Below, piece after piece: positions 1-6,719 of a stretch of DNA of 17,259 nucleotides (its first letter is position 1; every line of letters begins with the position of its first letter). Origin of the DNA: CAYLLD01 sp964425135 (GTDB lineage: Bacteria; Pseudomonadota; Alphaproteobacteria; Rhodobacterales; Rhodobacteraceae); assembly GCA_964425135.1 (NCBI GenBank), contig CAYRKW010000071.1, positions 1-17,259 of the forward strand, in the 5' to 3' direction. The position numbers were made by a program, and so were the translations under genes. A model generated the notes under the pieces. The model worked only from the letters and a program-made list of their open reading frames with translations, ran no database searches and was not told the origin of the DNA.

Positions 1-225
1 CTAATCTATCAGCGCCGCGACATCGGCGAGCGTTGCGATGGAGACGATTTCCATGGGGCTCAGGGTACGCGCAAGCGCGGCCTCTACGCCGAGCACCAGC
101 CGCATATGCGCCAGACTGTCCCATTCGGGCGTGATCCCGATGGCGGCTTCAGCATCAAGCGCACCGGTGTCCAAATTCAGCGCCTCTGCCAGTATCTCGC
201 GCGCTGTTGCGTTGGCGGAACTCAT
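1..225 (-). CDS. Stand-alone acyl carrier protein (phosphopantetheine-binding)
   Basis: A 74-residue protein of typical acyl carrier protein size. The motif PEWDSLAHMRL places the presumed 4'-phosphopantetheine attachment serine at residue 37, followed by a helix pattern (LVLGVEAAL) and an I-ATLADV segment as in carrier-protein helices III-IV. The stop codon (TAG) occupies bases 1-3, so the gene is complete. The frame is open further upstream, but the ATG at 225 is preferred: it overlaps the stop of the acetyltransferase gene (ATGA, 222-225) and a GGAGGGG Shine-Dalgarno lies just upstream. It is the last gene visible in the operon containing an acyl-AMP ligase, the natural partner for loading it. 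Carrier function is well supported by the DSL motif. Which acyl or aminoacyl group it carries cannot be read from the sequence. Confidence 0.88.
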   Translation of the reverse strand: MSSANATAREILAEALNLDTGALDAEAAIGITPEWDSLAHMRLVLGVEAALARTLSPMEIVSIATLADVAALID

Positions 226-806
226 GATCCATCCCCTCCGGTCCCATTGGCGCGGGCGCGCCATTCGCTGGCCAGCAGACCAAAGATGAGCTGATCGAGC
301 CGCCCTCCCCCATCGACGGCGCGCATCTGCTCGCGCAGCACCGCTTCGCAGGTGAACCCGAGCGCTTTGTAGTTGAAAATCGACGAGACATTGCGTCCGT
401 GCGGGCGGCCGATGACTTTGTGCATGCCCATGGTGTCGAAGAGAAACTCAAGCAGCGCGGTGCGGACTTCCACGACGATATTCTGGCCCCAGCGGGTCTG
501 ATCGCCGATGACAACGGCAGTTTCGGCAGTCTTTTGCGCCGGCTCGACGCTAATGGTGAAAAAGCCGATACCCGTCCCGCTTTCACGATCCACAACGAGC
601 AGGCGAAAATCGCGCAGATTGTCTTGATGCAGCACCCAGTTCACCGCTTGCACGCGGGTCATGCGCTTGGCGGGCATGTTCATGCCTGTGGCGACATCGG
701 GGTCGGCAAGCCAGCCTATCAGCTCTTCGGTTGCATCCTCGCGGGTCATGCTGCGGATCAAAAACCGCTCGGTGGTCAGTTCAACAAGATCGCCCGGCTC
801 CCACAT
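222..806 (-). CDS. GNAT-family N-acetyltransferase (RimJ/RimL-like)
   Basis: A 194-residue protein with the architecture of the Acetyltransf_3 GNAT group. The N-terminal TERFLIRSMTREDA strand-helix is typical of RimJ/RimL relatives. A central beta strand (AETAVVIGD) is followed by the acetyl-CoA pyrophosphate loop region (RWGQN, in the place of the usual WGQGYA) and helix. The C-terminal half has the NVSSIFNYKALGF pattern, equivalent to the N-x-x-S-x-x-x-xEKxGF signature. It starts three bases after the ligase stop, with AGGAGG seven bases ahead of its ATG, and its stop overlaps the carrier-protein start, so all three should be translated together. It would transfer an acyl group from acetyl-CoA, or possibly from acyl-ACP, to an amine. 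The operon context suggests a carrier-bound or ligase-derived product rather than a ribosomal protein, but this is inference. Confidence 0.85.
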   Translation of the reverse strand: MWEPGDLVELTTERFLIRSMTREDATEELIGWLADPDVATGMNMPAKRMTRVQAVNWVLHQDNLRDFRLLVVDRESGTGIGFFTISVEPAQKTAETAVVIGDQTRWGQNIVVEVRTALLEFLFDTMGMHKVIGRPHGRNVSSIFNYKALGFTCEAVLREQMRAVDGGGRLDQLIFGLLASEWRARANGTGGDGS

Positions 807-809
807 GGG

Positions 810-2264
810 TCAGCCTCCTGTCTGCGCAGCGCAATGCGCGGCAACATCAGCGCGGTTGATTTTGCCGCGACTGGTTTTGGGGATGGTATCCAGAACATGC
901 AGCCGGGCGGGCATCGCCTCCTGGCGGACTTGATCTTTGAGCCATGCCATGACCGCGCTTTGGTCAATTTTTTGGCCAGCGGCGGCCACGAGAGCGATCT
1001 CCATCGCCTCGCCGCTGATCGGGTCCGGCGTAGCAAACGCACAGGCTTCGACCACATTCGGGTGGCGCTCCAGCAGCAGGTCAAACTCTTCGGGGTATAT
1101 CTTCATGCCGCCACGATTGATCATGTGTTTGGCGCGTCCGGTCATGCGCAAGACGCCGTGCGCGTCAATCGTGCCCAGATCGCCGGTGGCGTACCAGCCG
1201 CCCTCCAACACCTCTTGTGTCAGATCAGGACGGCCCAGATATCCGGCCATCAGCGACGGGGACTGGATCATGATCTCGCCCTCGCCTTGGGACGCCACTC
1301 CGGCCTCGCTGCGCACAGCTGCATGGCCACCCCAAAGCCGCCCGATCAGGCCGTCTTCGGGGGTGAATTCGGTGGAGGACGCCCCGCCGATCCAGTTTGA
1401 TGTCTCGGTGATGCCATAGGCGTTCACGCAAGCCGCGCCTTGCGCCCAGTTGGCGATCTCGGTCCACAGATCACCCGACAAAGGGGCCGAGCCGATATGC
1501 ACCCGCTTGAGCGTGTCTTGCGCGGGGACGTCCGAGACGCGCAGAGCCATTTTCCAATAGCTGGGCACCGAACTCATGAAGCTGATCGCGTTTGTGTCGA
1601 TGATCTGCGACAGACGTGCCGCACCCGCGAGCCCTGCGTCAGGCATCAACCATAAGGAGCCGCCAGCGCTGAGAGGCGTGAGCGCGTTGCCGATGAGGCC
1701 GTGTCCGAAATGGGTTGGCAGCACCGAGAGGCTGCGCGACAGCACATTGGCGCCGATTTCAGCGCGATTGAGTGCAAGGCGCGCGAGCAAGGCGCGGTGC
1801 GTGAGCGTCACGCCCTTCGGATCGCCAGTGGTGCCGGAGGTGAAGAGAACGAGCGCGGGATCATCTAGACCTGCGGCCATCCCCGGCATATCGCGCCCCT
1901 TGGCGCGGTCGCGCGACAGGTTCATCAGGGGAATTTCGGTAAAGGGCACATCCCGCTCAGCGGTCAGGATTGCGACCGGGGTGATATGCGCCAGCACATT
2001 GCGCAGTTCCTCATCTGTCAGACCCGGATTGAGGCATGCTGCAACGCCACCCGCCTGCCAGATCGCGAAAAGGTCAGCAAAGAATTCGAGTGAGTTTGCG
2101 TGCAACACGGCGAAGACACCGCCTTGCGCGCCATCGATTTGCGAAAGACTGCGTGCGCGGCGGAGCGTTTCTTGCGTCAGTTCCTCACCGGTCCAGCGCC
2201 TGTCGGCGTTGAGGTCGTGGATATTGCCACGCAACGCGCCGACCAAGGGCAAGGGCCGGGTCAT
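810..2264 (-). CDS. AMP-dependent acyl-CoA/acyl-ACP synthetase (ANL superfamily)
   Basis: A 484-residue class I adenylate-forming enzyme with all core motifs in order: ATP P-loop FTSGTTGDPKG (about 141-151), adenine-binding YGITET (about 284-289), YATGDLG (about 359-365) with the ribose-binding aspartate, the hinge GRAKHMINRGGMKIYPEE (about 377-394) and a C-terminal lysine in SRGKINR (about 468), the usual catalytic lysine of the adenylation half-reaction. It should activate a carboxylic acid as acyl-AMP and pass it to a thiol. With a carrier-protein gene two genes downstream, transfer to that carrier is more likely than to CoA, though the sequence alone cannot separate these. At about 485 residues it is compact relative to fatty-acyl-CoA ligases. 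Its ATG overlaps the stop of the upstream AlkP-TPR gene (ATGA, 2261-2264), indicating translational coupling. Confidence 0.92.
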   Translation of the reverse strand: MTRPLPLVGALRGNIHDLNADRRWTGEELTQETLRRARSLSQIDGAQGGVFAVLHANSLEFFADLFAIWQAGGVAACLNPGLTDEELRNVLAHITPVAILTAERDVPFTEIPLMNLSRDRAKGRDMPGMAAGLDDPALVLFTSGTTGDPKGVTLTHRALLARLALNRAEIGANVLSRSLSVLPTHFGHGLIGNALTPLSAGGSLWLMPDAGLAGAARLSQIIDTNAISFMSSVPSYWKMALRVSDVPAQDTLKRVHIGSAPLSGDLWTEIANWAQGAACVNAYGITETSNWIGGASSTEFTPEDGLIGRLWGGHAAVRSEAGVASQGEGEIMIQSPSLMAGYLGRPDLTQEVLEGGWYATGDLGTIDAHGVLRMTGRAKHMINRGGMKIYPEEFDLLLERHPNVVEACAFATPDPISGEAMEIALVAAAGQKIDQSAVMAWLKDQVRQEAMPARLHVLDTIPKTSRGKINRADVAAHCAAQTGG

Positions 2265-4213
2265 GGGCGGGCACCCTTTGCGCTTTGAATTGTGGCTTTG
2301 GCGCGGAGTTTCGCAACGCGGGCGATGATTTGTTGCGCTGGTTCGAATTCGGGCAGGGTTTCAAGCGCGGCCTGCGCTGCGCGCTCTGCTTCATCAAGAT
2401 CGGCCTGCGCCAGATGACAGCGCGCGAGCACGACCTGCGCTTCGGGCTGAATGAATTTCTGACCCAGGGATTGGCCGAGCACGGTGACAGCTTCGCCAAA
2501 ACGGTCTTGCGCCTCAAGCGCTTGGCCAAGGCCGCGCAAGGCGTCGGCGTTGTCCGGGCGGCGCTTGAGCGCAGCGCGGAAGCTTGCCTCTGCCGCAACC
2601 GGATCGCCTGCGCGGCGTTGGCCGTGACCGATGCGCACCAAATGATGCACCCCGGCGGGTCCCAACGGCACGTCTTCGGATGCGGTTGCAAAAAGCGCCA
2701 AGGCCTGCGCCAGGTCGCCCTGCGCTGCGGCGATCTCGCCTGCCAGCGCTGCGTTGCCTGCCGCGAAAGGATCAGCGGCTTGCAGGATCGCAAAACTCTC
2801 TTTGGCTGTCTCAATATCACCCAGCGCGAGGGCGTAGCGTGTTTTCATAGGCAGGGCGCGCGGGCTGCTTGGGCTAAGTTCCAGCGCTGCGTCCAAAGCG
2901 GTGATTGCCGGAGCGAACTGGCGGCGTGCGCCCAGGGCCATCGCCTTGTGCAGACGGTTCTCGAAGCAGACGGCGCTTTGAAGCTGGTCTTTGGGAATTT
3001 TGCCGATGCGCAGGTACCCAAGCGCGGCGGCCTCCTCCATCATCTTGGACGCCCAGACCGGATCGAGCGGTGGCGGTTCTTTCGCAGTCTTCTGTTTCCC
3101 ATCTTTATAGGGTGTTGCAGGCAAAGGCTCGCTGAACGCGCCCTGCGCCACCTTGCCCGGCATTCCATCGGGCAGTTTCAGGCCCATCAGCGACAGCACG
3201 GTCGGGGCGATATCAAAGAGAGTGATACCGGCAACAGAGCCGTCGGGCACAGCTTTCGGGCCATGCACCAGAAACACGCCGAAATCGCGGTAGAGGCCTG
3301 TGACCTGATCGGCGATGTTTGCTGCGACCCGCGTGCGCTGCGCGCCAACTTCAAAACCATGATCGGAGGTGAGAATGAGATGTCCACCCTCCGGCAGCAA
3401 TTCCAGATACCGAGCCAGCAGCATGTCCATGAAATGATATGCCCCATCAACCACGCCGCCGTAAAGCGCATGATCGGTCTGGCTGACGTGACCCATGCGG
3501 GGTGCCTGATATTGCAAAAATGCTGCGCTCAGGTGTTCGATGAGATCGAAATGAACGGTGAGCATGTCCCACGCCTGCCTCTCCGCCGCCCATGTGGCCG
3601 CGCCATGGGCACTGACGGCGCGGGAGAGGATCTGCATGAACATCGACAGGCGCGTGTCTGTTTCCTGATCAATCTTGGCAAAATCCGGCAGGAAGGGCGC
3701 GATCATTTCCGCCTCGATCTCGCTGGGATGCAAGCGGGCCTCGGCCAGATCGTCCAAAAGCGATGCGTCCGACACCGAAGCGGGATTTATCGGCCAGTCC
3801 TCGAAGGCTGCACCACGGGGAATGACAAAGCCGTCGCTGATCAGCAGGGACTTTGAGGTGTGGACCGGATGTGTGCCCGGCCAGCCAATGGCGCATGCGC
3901 GCGCGCCTTGCGCTGCGGCGATCTCCCACAGCATCGGCGCTGCAATATCGTCGGACCGTAGCGGCCTTGCGCCATAGTCCTTATCGGGCATGAACCCGCT
4001 CCAGCATTTGTGCTGATCGGGATGCACGCCGGTTGCCATGGATACGGCCGGTACGGGTCTGTGTAGCGGTGCTGGCGCCCACAGATTGCCGATACATCCA
4101 GCATTCACCAGTTTGGAGACTGTCGGCAGATGCCCTGCGTCCACCATGCGGTGTATCTGCGGCCAAGTCGCGCCAGACATATTGATGTGAATGACTTTAT
4201 TCAAAGACCCCAT
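2261..4213 (-). CDS. AlkP-superfamily (type I phosphodiesterase-like) protein with C-terminal TPR domain, probable pseudoenzyme
   Basis: About 650 residues. The N-terminal ~370 residues follow the alkaline-phosphatase/nucleotide pyrophosphatase fold seen in bacterial AlkP-TPR proteins: an opening strand plus ATW, an SMATG-HPDQH block, DLIEH, SDHGF, then DIAPTVLSLMGL. From about 400 to 630 there are tandem TPR-like helices (e.g. LGQALEAQDRFGEA). By eye, the family's first metal-binding Asp is Ser13 (NMSGATW), the Thr/Ser nucleophile preceding the ATG block is Arg52 (HRPVPAVSMATG), and the late HRP histidine is Tyr (YRDFG). DLIEH and DHG are kept. Catalysis is therefore doubtful. I used ATG 4213 because it leaves a short leader. 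In-frame TTG codons at 4240 and 4228 have better Shine-Dalgarno sequences (AGGA, GAGG), so the protein could start up to nine codons earlier. First gene of the operon; no signal peptide seen. Confidence 0.85.
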   Translation of the reverse strand: MGSLNKVIHINMSGATWPQIHRMVDAGHLPTVSKLVNAGCIGNLWAPAPLHRPVPAVSMATGVHPDQHKCWSGFMPDKDYGARPLRSDDIAAPMLWEIAAAQGARACAIGWPGTHPVHTSKSLLISDGFVIPRGAAFEDWPINPASVSDASLLDDLAEARLHPSEIEAEMIAPFLPDFAKIDQETDTRLSMFMQILSRAVSAHGAATWAAERQAWDMLTVHFDLIEHLSAAFLQYQAPRMGHVSQTDHALYGGVVDGAYHFMDMLLARYLELLPEGGHLILTSDHGFEVGAQRTRVAANIADQVTGLYRDFGVFLVHGPKAVPDGSVAGITLFDIAPTVLSLMGLKLPDGMPGKVAQGAFSEPLPATPYKDGKQKTAKEPPPLDPVWASKMMEEAAALGYLRIGKIPKDQLQSAVCFENRLHKAMALGARRQFAPAITALDAALELSPSSPRALPMKTRYALALGDIETAKESFAILQAADPFAAGNAALAGEIAAAQGDLAQALALFATASEDVPLGPAGVHHLVRIGHGQRRAGDPVAAEASFRAALKRRPDNADALRGLGQALEAQDRFGEAVTVLGQSLGQKFIQPEAQVVLARCHLAQADLDEAERAAQAALETLPEFEPAQQIIARVAKLRAKATIQSAKGARP

Positions 4214-4381
4214 GGAGCGATTAAGCAATTTTGACCTCAAAAAACAATCCTAATTGACGCGCTCATCAACGCAGTATGCCCGCACATTCGGACCGTTTCG
4301 GCACGCGCACAGAAACAAATTGCCACATTAGCGATTTGTAGCTACTCTCGTCCGAGTTTATGTATTTAGAGGGGGATTTCT
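4214..4381. promoter_or_regulatory. Divergent intergenic region, putative promoters
   Basis: This stretch separates the leftward AlkP-TPR/ACP operon from the rightward VPLPA-CTERM gene and must hold promoters for both. It is visibly more AT-rich than the flanking genes. I see no convincing -35/-10 pair. A weak TTGTAG (4336-4341) to TATGTA (4359-4364) pair with 17-base spacing precedes the plus-strand gene but matches the -10 consensus poorly. A GAGGGGG Shine-Dalgarno lies just before ATG 4382. Confidence 0.4.
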
Positions 4382-5035
4382 ATGAAAACGAATAAACTTG
4401 GCACCACCGCACTTCAAATCAGCGCGGTCAGTACCGCGGCGATTGTTGCAGGAATGGGTGCTGCATCCGGCTCGACGGTCGGTCTGGATGTCAGTGACGT
4501 TAACCTCACAACGGGTGATCTTGGTTCGTTCAGTTTCGATCTGAACGACGATGGCGTCGATGATTTCGAGGTTTCCGTCGTGCAGATCGGTTCAAAATCG
4601 CGCGGCATTGTCTCGTCAGTGAAGACTAAATCCGAGTTTGGCCGTGGTTGGGTTTACCCAGCGTTTTTTAATGTTGGGGACGTGGTCGATGGGACGCAAA
4701 AGTTCGGCTTTGCCAATTTTGTATATGAAGGCACAGACGAAACCACCTTCTTTGGACCAGAGGAAGGAGAAACCACATATCTTGGTCTTGTTCTCGAAAC
4801 CTACAGCGATGTCGTAGATGGCGGCATCGTTTCCAATTACGGCTGGGTCGAGTTGACACGCGGGTCGTTGACTGCGAGCCGGATTGGCTTTCAGACGAAT
4901 GCAGGCGTTGGGGCGACGATCACGGCACCTGCGACAGGGCCGACACCTGTTCCGCTGCCTGCAACCTTGCCGCTGCTCGCAGCCGGTTTTGGTGGTCTTG
5001 CAGTGATGCGTCGTCGCAAGAAAGCGGCGGCCTAG
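4382..5035 (+). CDS. Secreted VPLPA-CTERM sorting-domain protein
   Basis: A 217-residue exported protein. The N-terminus (MKTNKLGTTALQISAVSTAA then IVAGMGAASGS) is a signal-peptide-like basic plus hydrophobic segment. The C-terminus is a textbook VPLPA-CTERM sorting signal of Rhodobacterales: PVPLPATLPLLAAG, a short hydrophobic helix, then an Arg/Lys cluster (MRRRKKAAA). Such proteins are known substrates of exosortase systems; no exosortase gene lies in this window. Residues about 56-65 (DLNDDGVDDF) match the Asp-rich DxNxDGxxD loop typical of calcium-binding extracellular repeats. The mature domain is acidic and Gly/Thr/Val-rich, suggesting a beta-rich surface or matrix protein, but I do not recognise a specific family. 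A strong GAGGGGG ribosome site precedes the ATG. It is monocistronic and divergent from the AlkP-TPR operon. Confidence 0.9.
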   Translation: MKTNKLGTTALQISAVSTAAIVAGMGAASGSTVGLDVSDVNLTTGDLGSFSFDLNDDGVDDFEVSVVQIGSKSRGIVSSVKTKSEFGRGWVYPAFFNVGDVVDGTQKFGFANFVYEGTDETTFFGPEEGETTYLGLVLETYSDVVDGGIVSNYGWVELTRGSLTASRIGFQTNAGVGATITAPATGPTPVPLPATLPLLAAGFGGLAVMRRRKKAAA

Positions 5036-5079
5036 GCCAGCCAGTTGATTAGCGCTGGCCCGGCGGATCGCTGGGCCAG
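5035..5079. terminator. Two overlapping hairpins at the 3' junction of convergent genes
   Basis: GGCCAGC (5035-5041) pairs perfectly with GCTGGCC (5054-5060), with a 12-base loop. An alternative CTGGCCC (5055-5061) pairs with GGGCCAG (5073-5079), with an 11-base loop. The two share the middle arm, so only one can form at a time. They begin at the stop codon of the VPLPA-CTERM gene and lie about 35 bases past the stop of the convergent DUF2256 gene, where a bidirectional terminator would be expected. Neither strand has a U-tract after the stem, so intrinsic termination is only a possibility. Confidence 0.4.
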
Positions 5080-5113
5080 TGCAAACACTGCCAAAGCGCA
5101 ATTTTCCTCGACA

Positions 5114-5281
5114 TTATGGCTTCTTGGACCTGCTTTTGCGGGTTGAACTGCATTTTTTTGAACAATAGCGCACCTCGTCCCAGACCTTCACCCATTTCTT
5201 GCGCCACGTGAACGGTCGCCCGCAGGTGAGGCAAATTTTGCTGGGCAAATCAGATTTTCGCCGCGCGCGGGGTTTGTCCAT
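5114..5281 (-). CDS. DUF2256 family zinc-ribbon-like small protein (55 aa)
   Basis: A short minus-strand gene read from ATG 5281 to TAA 5114. The protein begins MDKPRARRKSDLPSKICLTC, continues with GRPFTWRKKW, then VWDEVRYCSKKC, and ends in a basic tail (RKSRSKKP). The pattern C-x2-C-x19-C-x3-C (Cys 17, 20, 40, 44), with the conserved F-x-WRKKW and WDEVxYCS core, is the DUF2256 signature, so four cysteines probably bind one zinc. An in-frame TGA sits a few codons upstream of the ATG, fixing the start. The Shine-Dalgarno is weak (GTGAGA). Function of the family is unknown to me. The basic termini would suit nucleic-acid contact, which is speculation. It is divergent from the CuyA-like gene and convergent with the VPLPA-CTERM gene. 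Confidence 0.88.
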   Translation of the reverse strand: MDKPRARRKSDLPSKICLTCGRPFTWRKKWVKVWDEVRYCSKKCSSTRKSRSKKP

Positions 5282-5417
5282 TGCTTTTACGTCTCACTTT
5301 GCAACACCCGTATGCGATGGGGCACCGCTGCTATTCAAGCGGGGTGATGCGAAAATTTCTGTGGGATCGGGGTTGGGTTGGCGATAGGCTCTCCCAAAAC
5401 AAATCGGAGGCCAAATC
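5282..5417. promoter_or_regulatory. Divergent intergenic region upstream of the CuyA-like gene
   Basis: This 136-base stretch separates the leftward DUF2256 gene from the rightward CuyA-like gene. It contains an imperfect hairpin: GCACCGCT at about 5322-5329 faces AGCGG/GGTG at about 5338-5346, with bulges. A clear GGAGG (5406-5410) lies seven bases before ATG 5418. I could not fit a known riboswitch family or a convincing sigma-70 promoter. Confidence 0.3.
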
Positions 5418-6431
5418 ATGCATCTCGCTCGTTTTCCGCGTGTCCATCTTGCTCATCTTGCGACCCCTCTTGAGCCGATGGAGCGGTTGTCGAAGGAACT
5501 TGGCGTTGAGCTGTGGATCAAGCGCGATGATTGCACGGGGATGTCTACGGGCGGGAACAAGACGCGCAAGCTGGAGTTTCTGATGGCCGAAGCGCTGGAG
5601 CAAGGCGCGGATATGGTGATGACGCAAGGGGCGACGCAGACCAATCATGGGCGTCAGACAGCAGCGTTTGCGGCCAAGCTGGGGCTGAAGTGTCATTTGT
5701 TGCTGGAAGATCGCACCGGGTATCAGGACGGGAACTACAACACCAACGGCAATGTGCTCTTGGATCATTTGCACGGTGCAACGACGCAAAAATTTCCCGG
5801 CGGTCACGATATGCCCGGTGAGATGGAAAAGGCTGCCGAGGCGATGCGGGCCAAGGGGCATAAGGTCTATGTCATTCCGGGGGGTGGATCGAACCCGACC
5901 GGAGCGCTTGGCTATGTGAATGCGGCGTTTGAGCTGGTCTCGCAGGCCAATGATCGTGGTCTCAAGATCGACCGACTGGTGCATGCGACAGGCTCATCTG
6001 GCACGCAAGCGGGGCTGGTGACGGGCATGTGTGCGATGAATGCGCAGATACCGGTGCTGGGGATTGGCACACGGGCGCCGCGGCCCAAGCAGGAACAGAT
6101 GGTCTACGATCTGGCGTGCCGGACGGCGGAGACGCTGGGCTGTGCTGGTGTTGTGGCGCGCGAGGATGTCGTGGCGAACACAGATTATGTGGGCGATGGC
6201 TATGGTCTGCCGACGCAAAGCGGAATTGAGGCGATCCGTATGTTTGCGGAGCTTGAAGGTATTCTGCTGGACCCGTGTTATTCGGCCAAGGGGGCGGCGG
6301 GTCTGATAGATCTGGCGCGCAAGGGAGACTTCGAAGGCCAGTGCGTGGTGTTCCTTCACACCGGCGGTGCGGCGGCTTTGGGCGGCTATGACTTTGCCTT
6401 TGAGCATGCCGGGCGCTGGGTCGAGATTTAA
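5418..6431 (+). CDS. cuyA: L-cysteate sulfo-lyase / D-cysteine desulfhydrase family PLP enzyme
   Basis: A 337-residue fold-type II PLP enzyme of the ACC deaminase/D-cysteine desulfhydrase family. GGNKTRKLEF carries the PLP lysine (Lys48). The substrate-carboxylate loop is TQTNHGRQTAA (the family's QSNH/QTNH motif). The PLP-phosphate loop is ATGSSGTQAG, and the C-terminal LLDPCYSAKG and LHTGGAAALGGY blocks are typical. CuyA of marine roseobacters converts L-cysteate to pyruvate, ammonium and sulfite; close relatives act on D-cysteine, so the substrate is not settled by motifs alone. The CuyA assignment rests on overall resemblance and the Rhodobacterales setting. It starts at ATG 5418 with GGAGG seven bases upstream. 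It is followed by a 310-base gap and then a zwitterion-type ABC importer on the same strand. No sulfite exporter or oxidase gene is adjacent. Confidence 0.85.
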   Translation: MHLARFPRVHLAHLATPLEPMERLSKELGVELWIKRDDCTGMSTGGNKTRKLEFLMAEALEQGADMVMTQGATQTNHGRQTAAFAAKLGLKCHLLLEDRTGYQDGNYNTNGNVLLDHLHGATTQKFPGGHDMPGEMEKAAEAMRAKGHKVYVIPGGGSNPTGALGYVNAAFELVSQANDRGLKIDRLVHATGSSGTQAGLVTGMCAMNAQIPVLGIGTRAPRPKQEQMVYDLACRTAETLGCAGVVAREDVVANTDYVGDGYGLPTQSGIEAIRMFAELEGILLDPCYSAKGAAGLIDLARKGDFEGQCVVFLHTGGAAALGGYDFAFEHAGRWVEI

Positions 6432-6645
6432 AGCGCGTCCCTGAGTGTCTTCGTTGCGCGGAAAACGTTTGGGGATTGGCCCCAGCGGCAAGCGTTAGAT
6501 GCGCCGTCGAACACATCTGGTCCAATTCTGCTCGTCTGGGCCGGGTGGCTGCCACTGTTTGTATTTGCGTTGAAATCACGTCTCGCATTAGGATCGTTTG
6601 CGGGACAGCGGGGACCCATCGAGGAGAGGCTTTGCTGTCAATACA

Positions 6646-6657
6646 TGATGTGCATCA
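6646..6657. promoter_or_regulatory. Interrupted palindrome, candidate operator
   Basis: TGATG (6646-6650) and CATCA (6653-6657) are perfect inverted half-sites separated by two bases, about 85 bases before the start of the binding-protein gene. The size and position suit a dimeric regulator of the importer operon. A 12-base palindrome can occur by chance, and no regulator gene is adjacent, so this is a weak candidate. Confidence 0.25.
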
Positions 6658-6697
6658 GGCGCGGGGATATTTGCGCACCTGATATCTGTGCTAAACC

Positions 6698-6719
6698 AAA
6701 AAAGACGCCGGAATCGGCG
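6698..6719 (-). terminator. Minus-strand intrinsic-terminator-like hairpin upstream of the ABC operon
   Basis: CGCCG (6706-6710) and CGGCG (6715-6719) form a perfect stem around the tetraloop GAAT. On the plus strand a run of six A (6698-6703) precedes it, so on the minus strand the order is stem, then TCTTTTTT, the layout of a rho-independent terminator. No minus-strand gene ends here. It would stop leftward, antisense transcription coming from the importer region. In the plus-strand leader it would simply form a hairpin about 22 bases before the start codon. Confidence 0.45.

Noticed and set aside
399..1400. 333-codon plus-strand open frame across the GNAT and ligase genes
   Set aside because: It spans two real minus-strand genes with full motif sets and shows no protein family features of its own.
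2285..3856. 523-codon plus-strand open frame opposite the AlkP-TPR gene
   Set aside because: Composition is Cys/His/Arg/Gln-rich with no domain pattern, as expected for the antisense of a GC-rich gene. The minus-strand frame has clear AlkP and TPR motifs.
5282..5417. SAM or other riboswitch ahead of the CuyA-like gene
   Set aside because: I could find only an imperfect hairpin and no conserved aptamer core by eye; a covariance-model search would be needed to call one.
6470..6484. Hairpin after the CuyA-like gene as its terminator
   Set aside because: The stem is 5 bp with a 5-base loop and no following T-tract; too weak to call.
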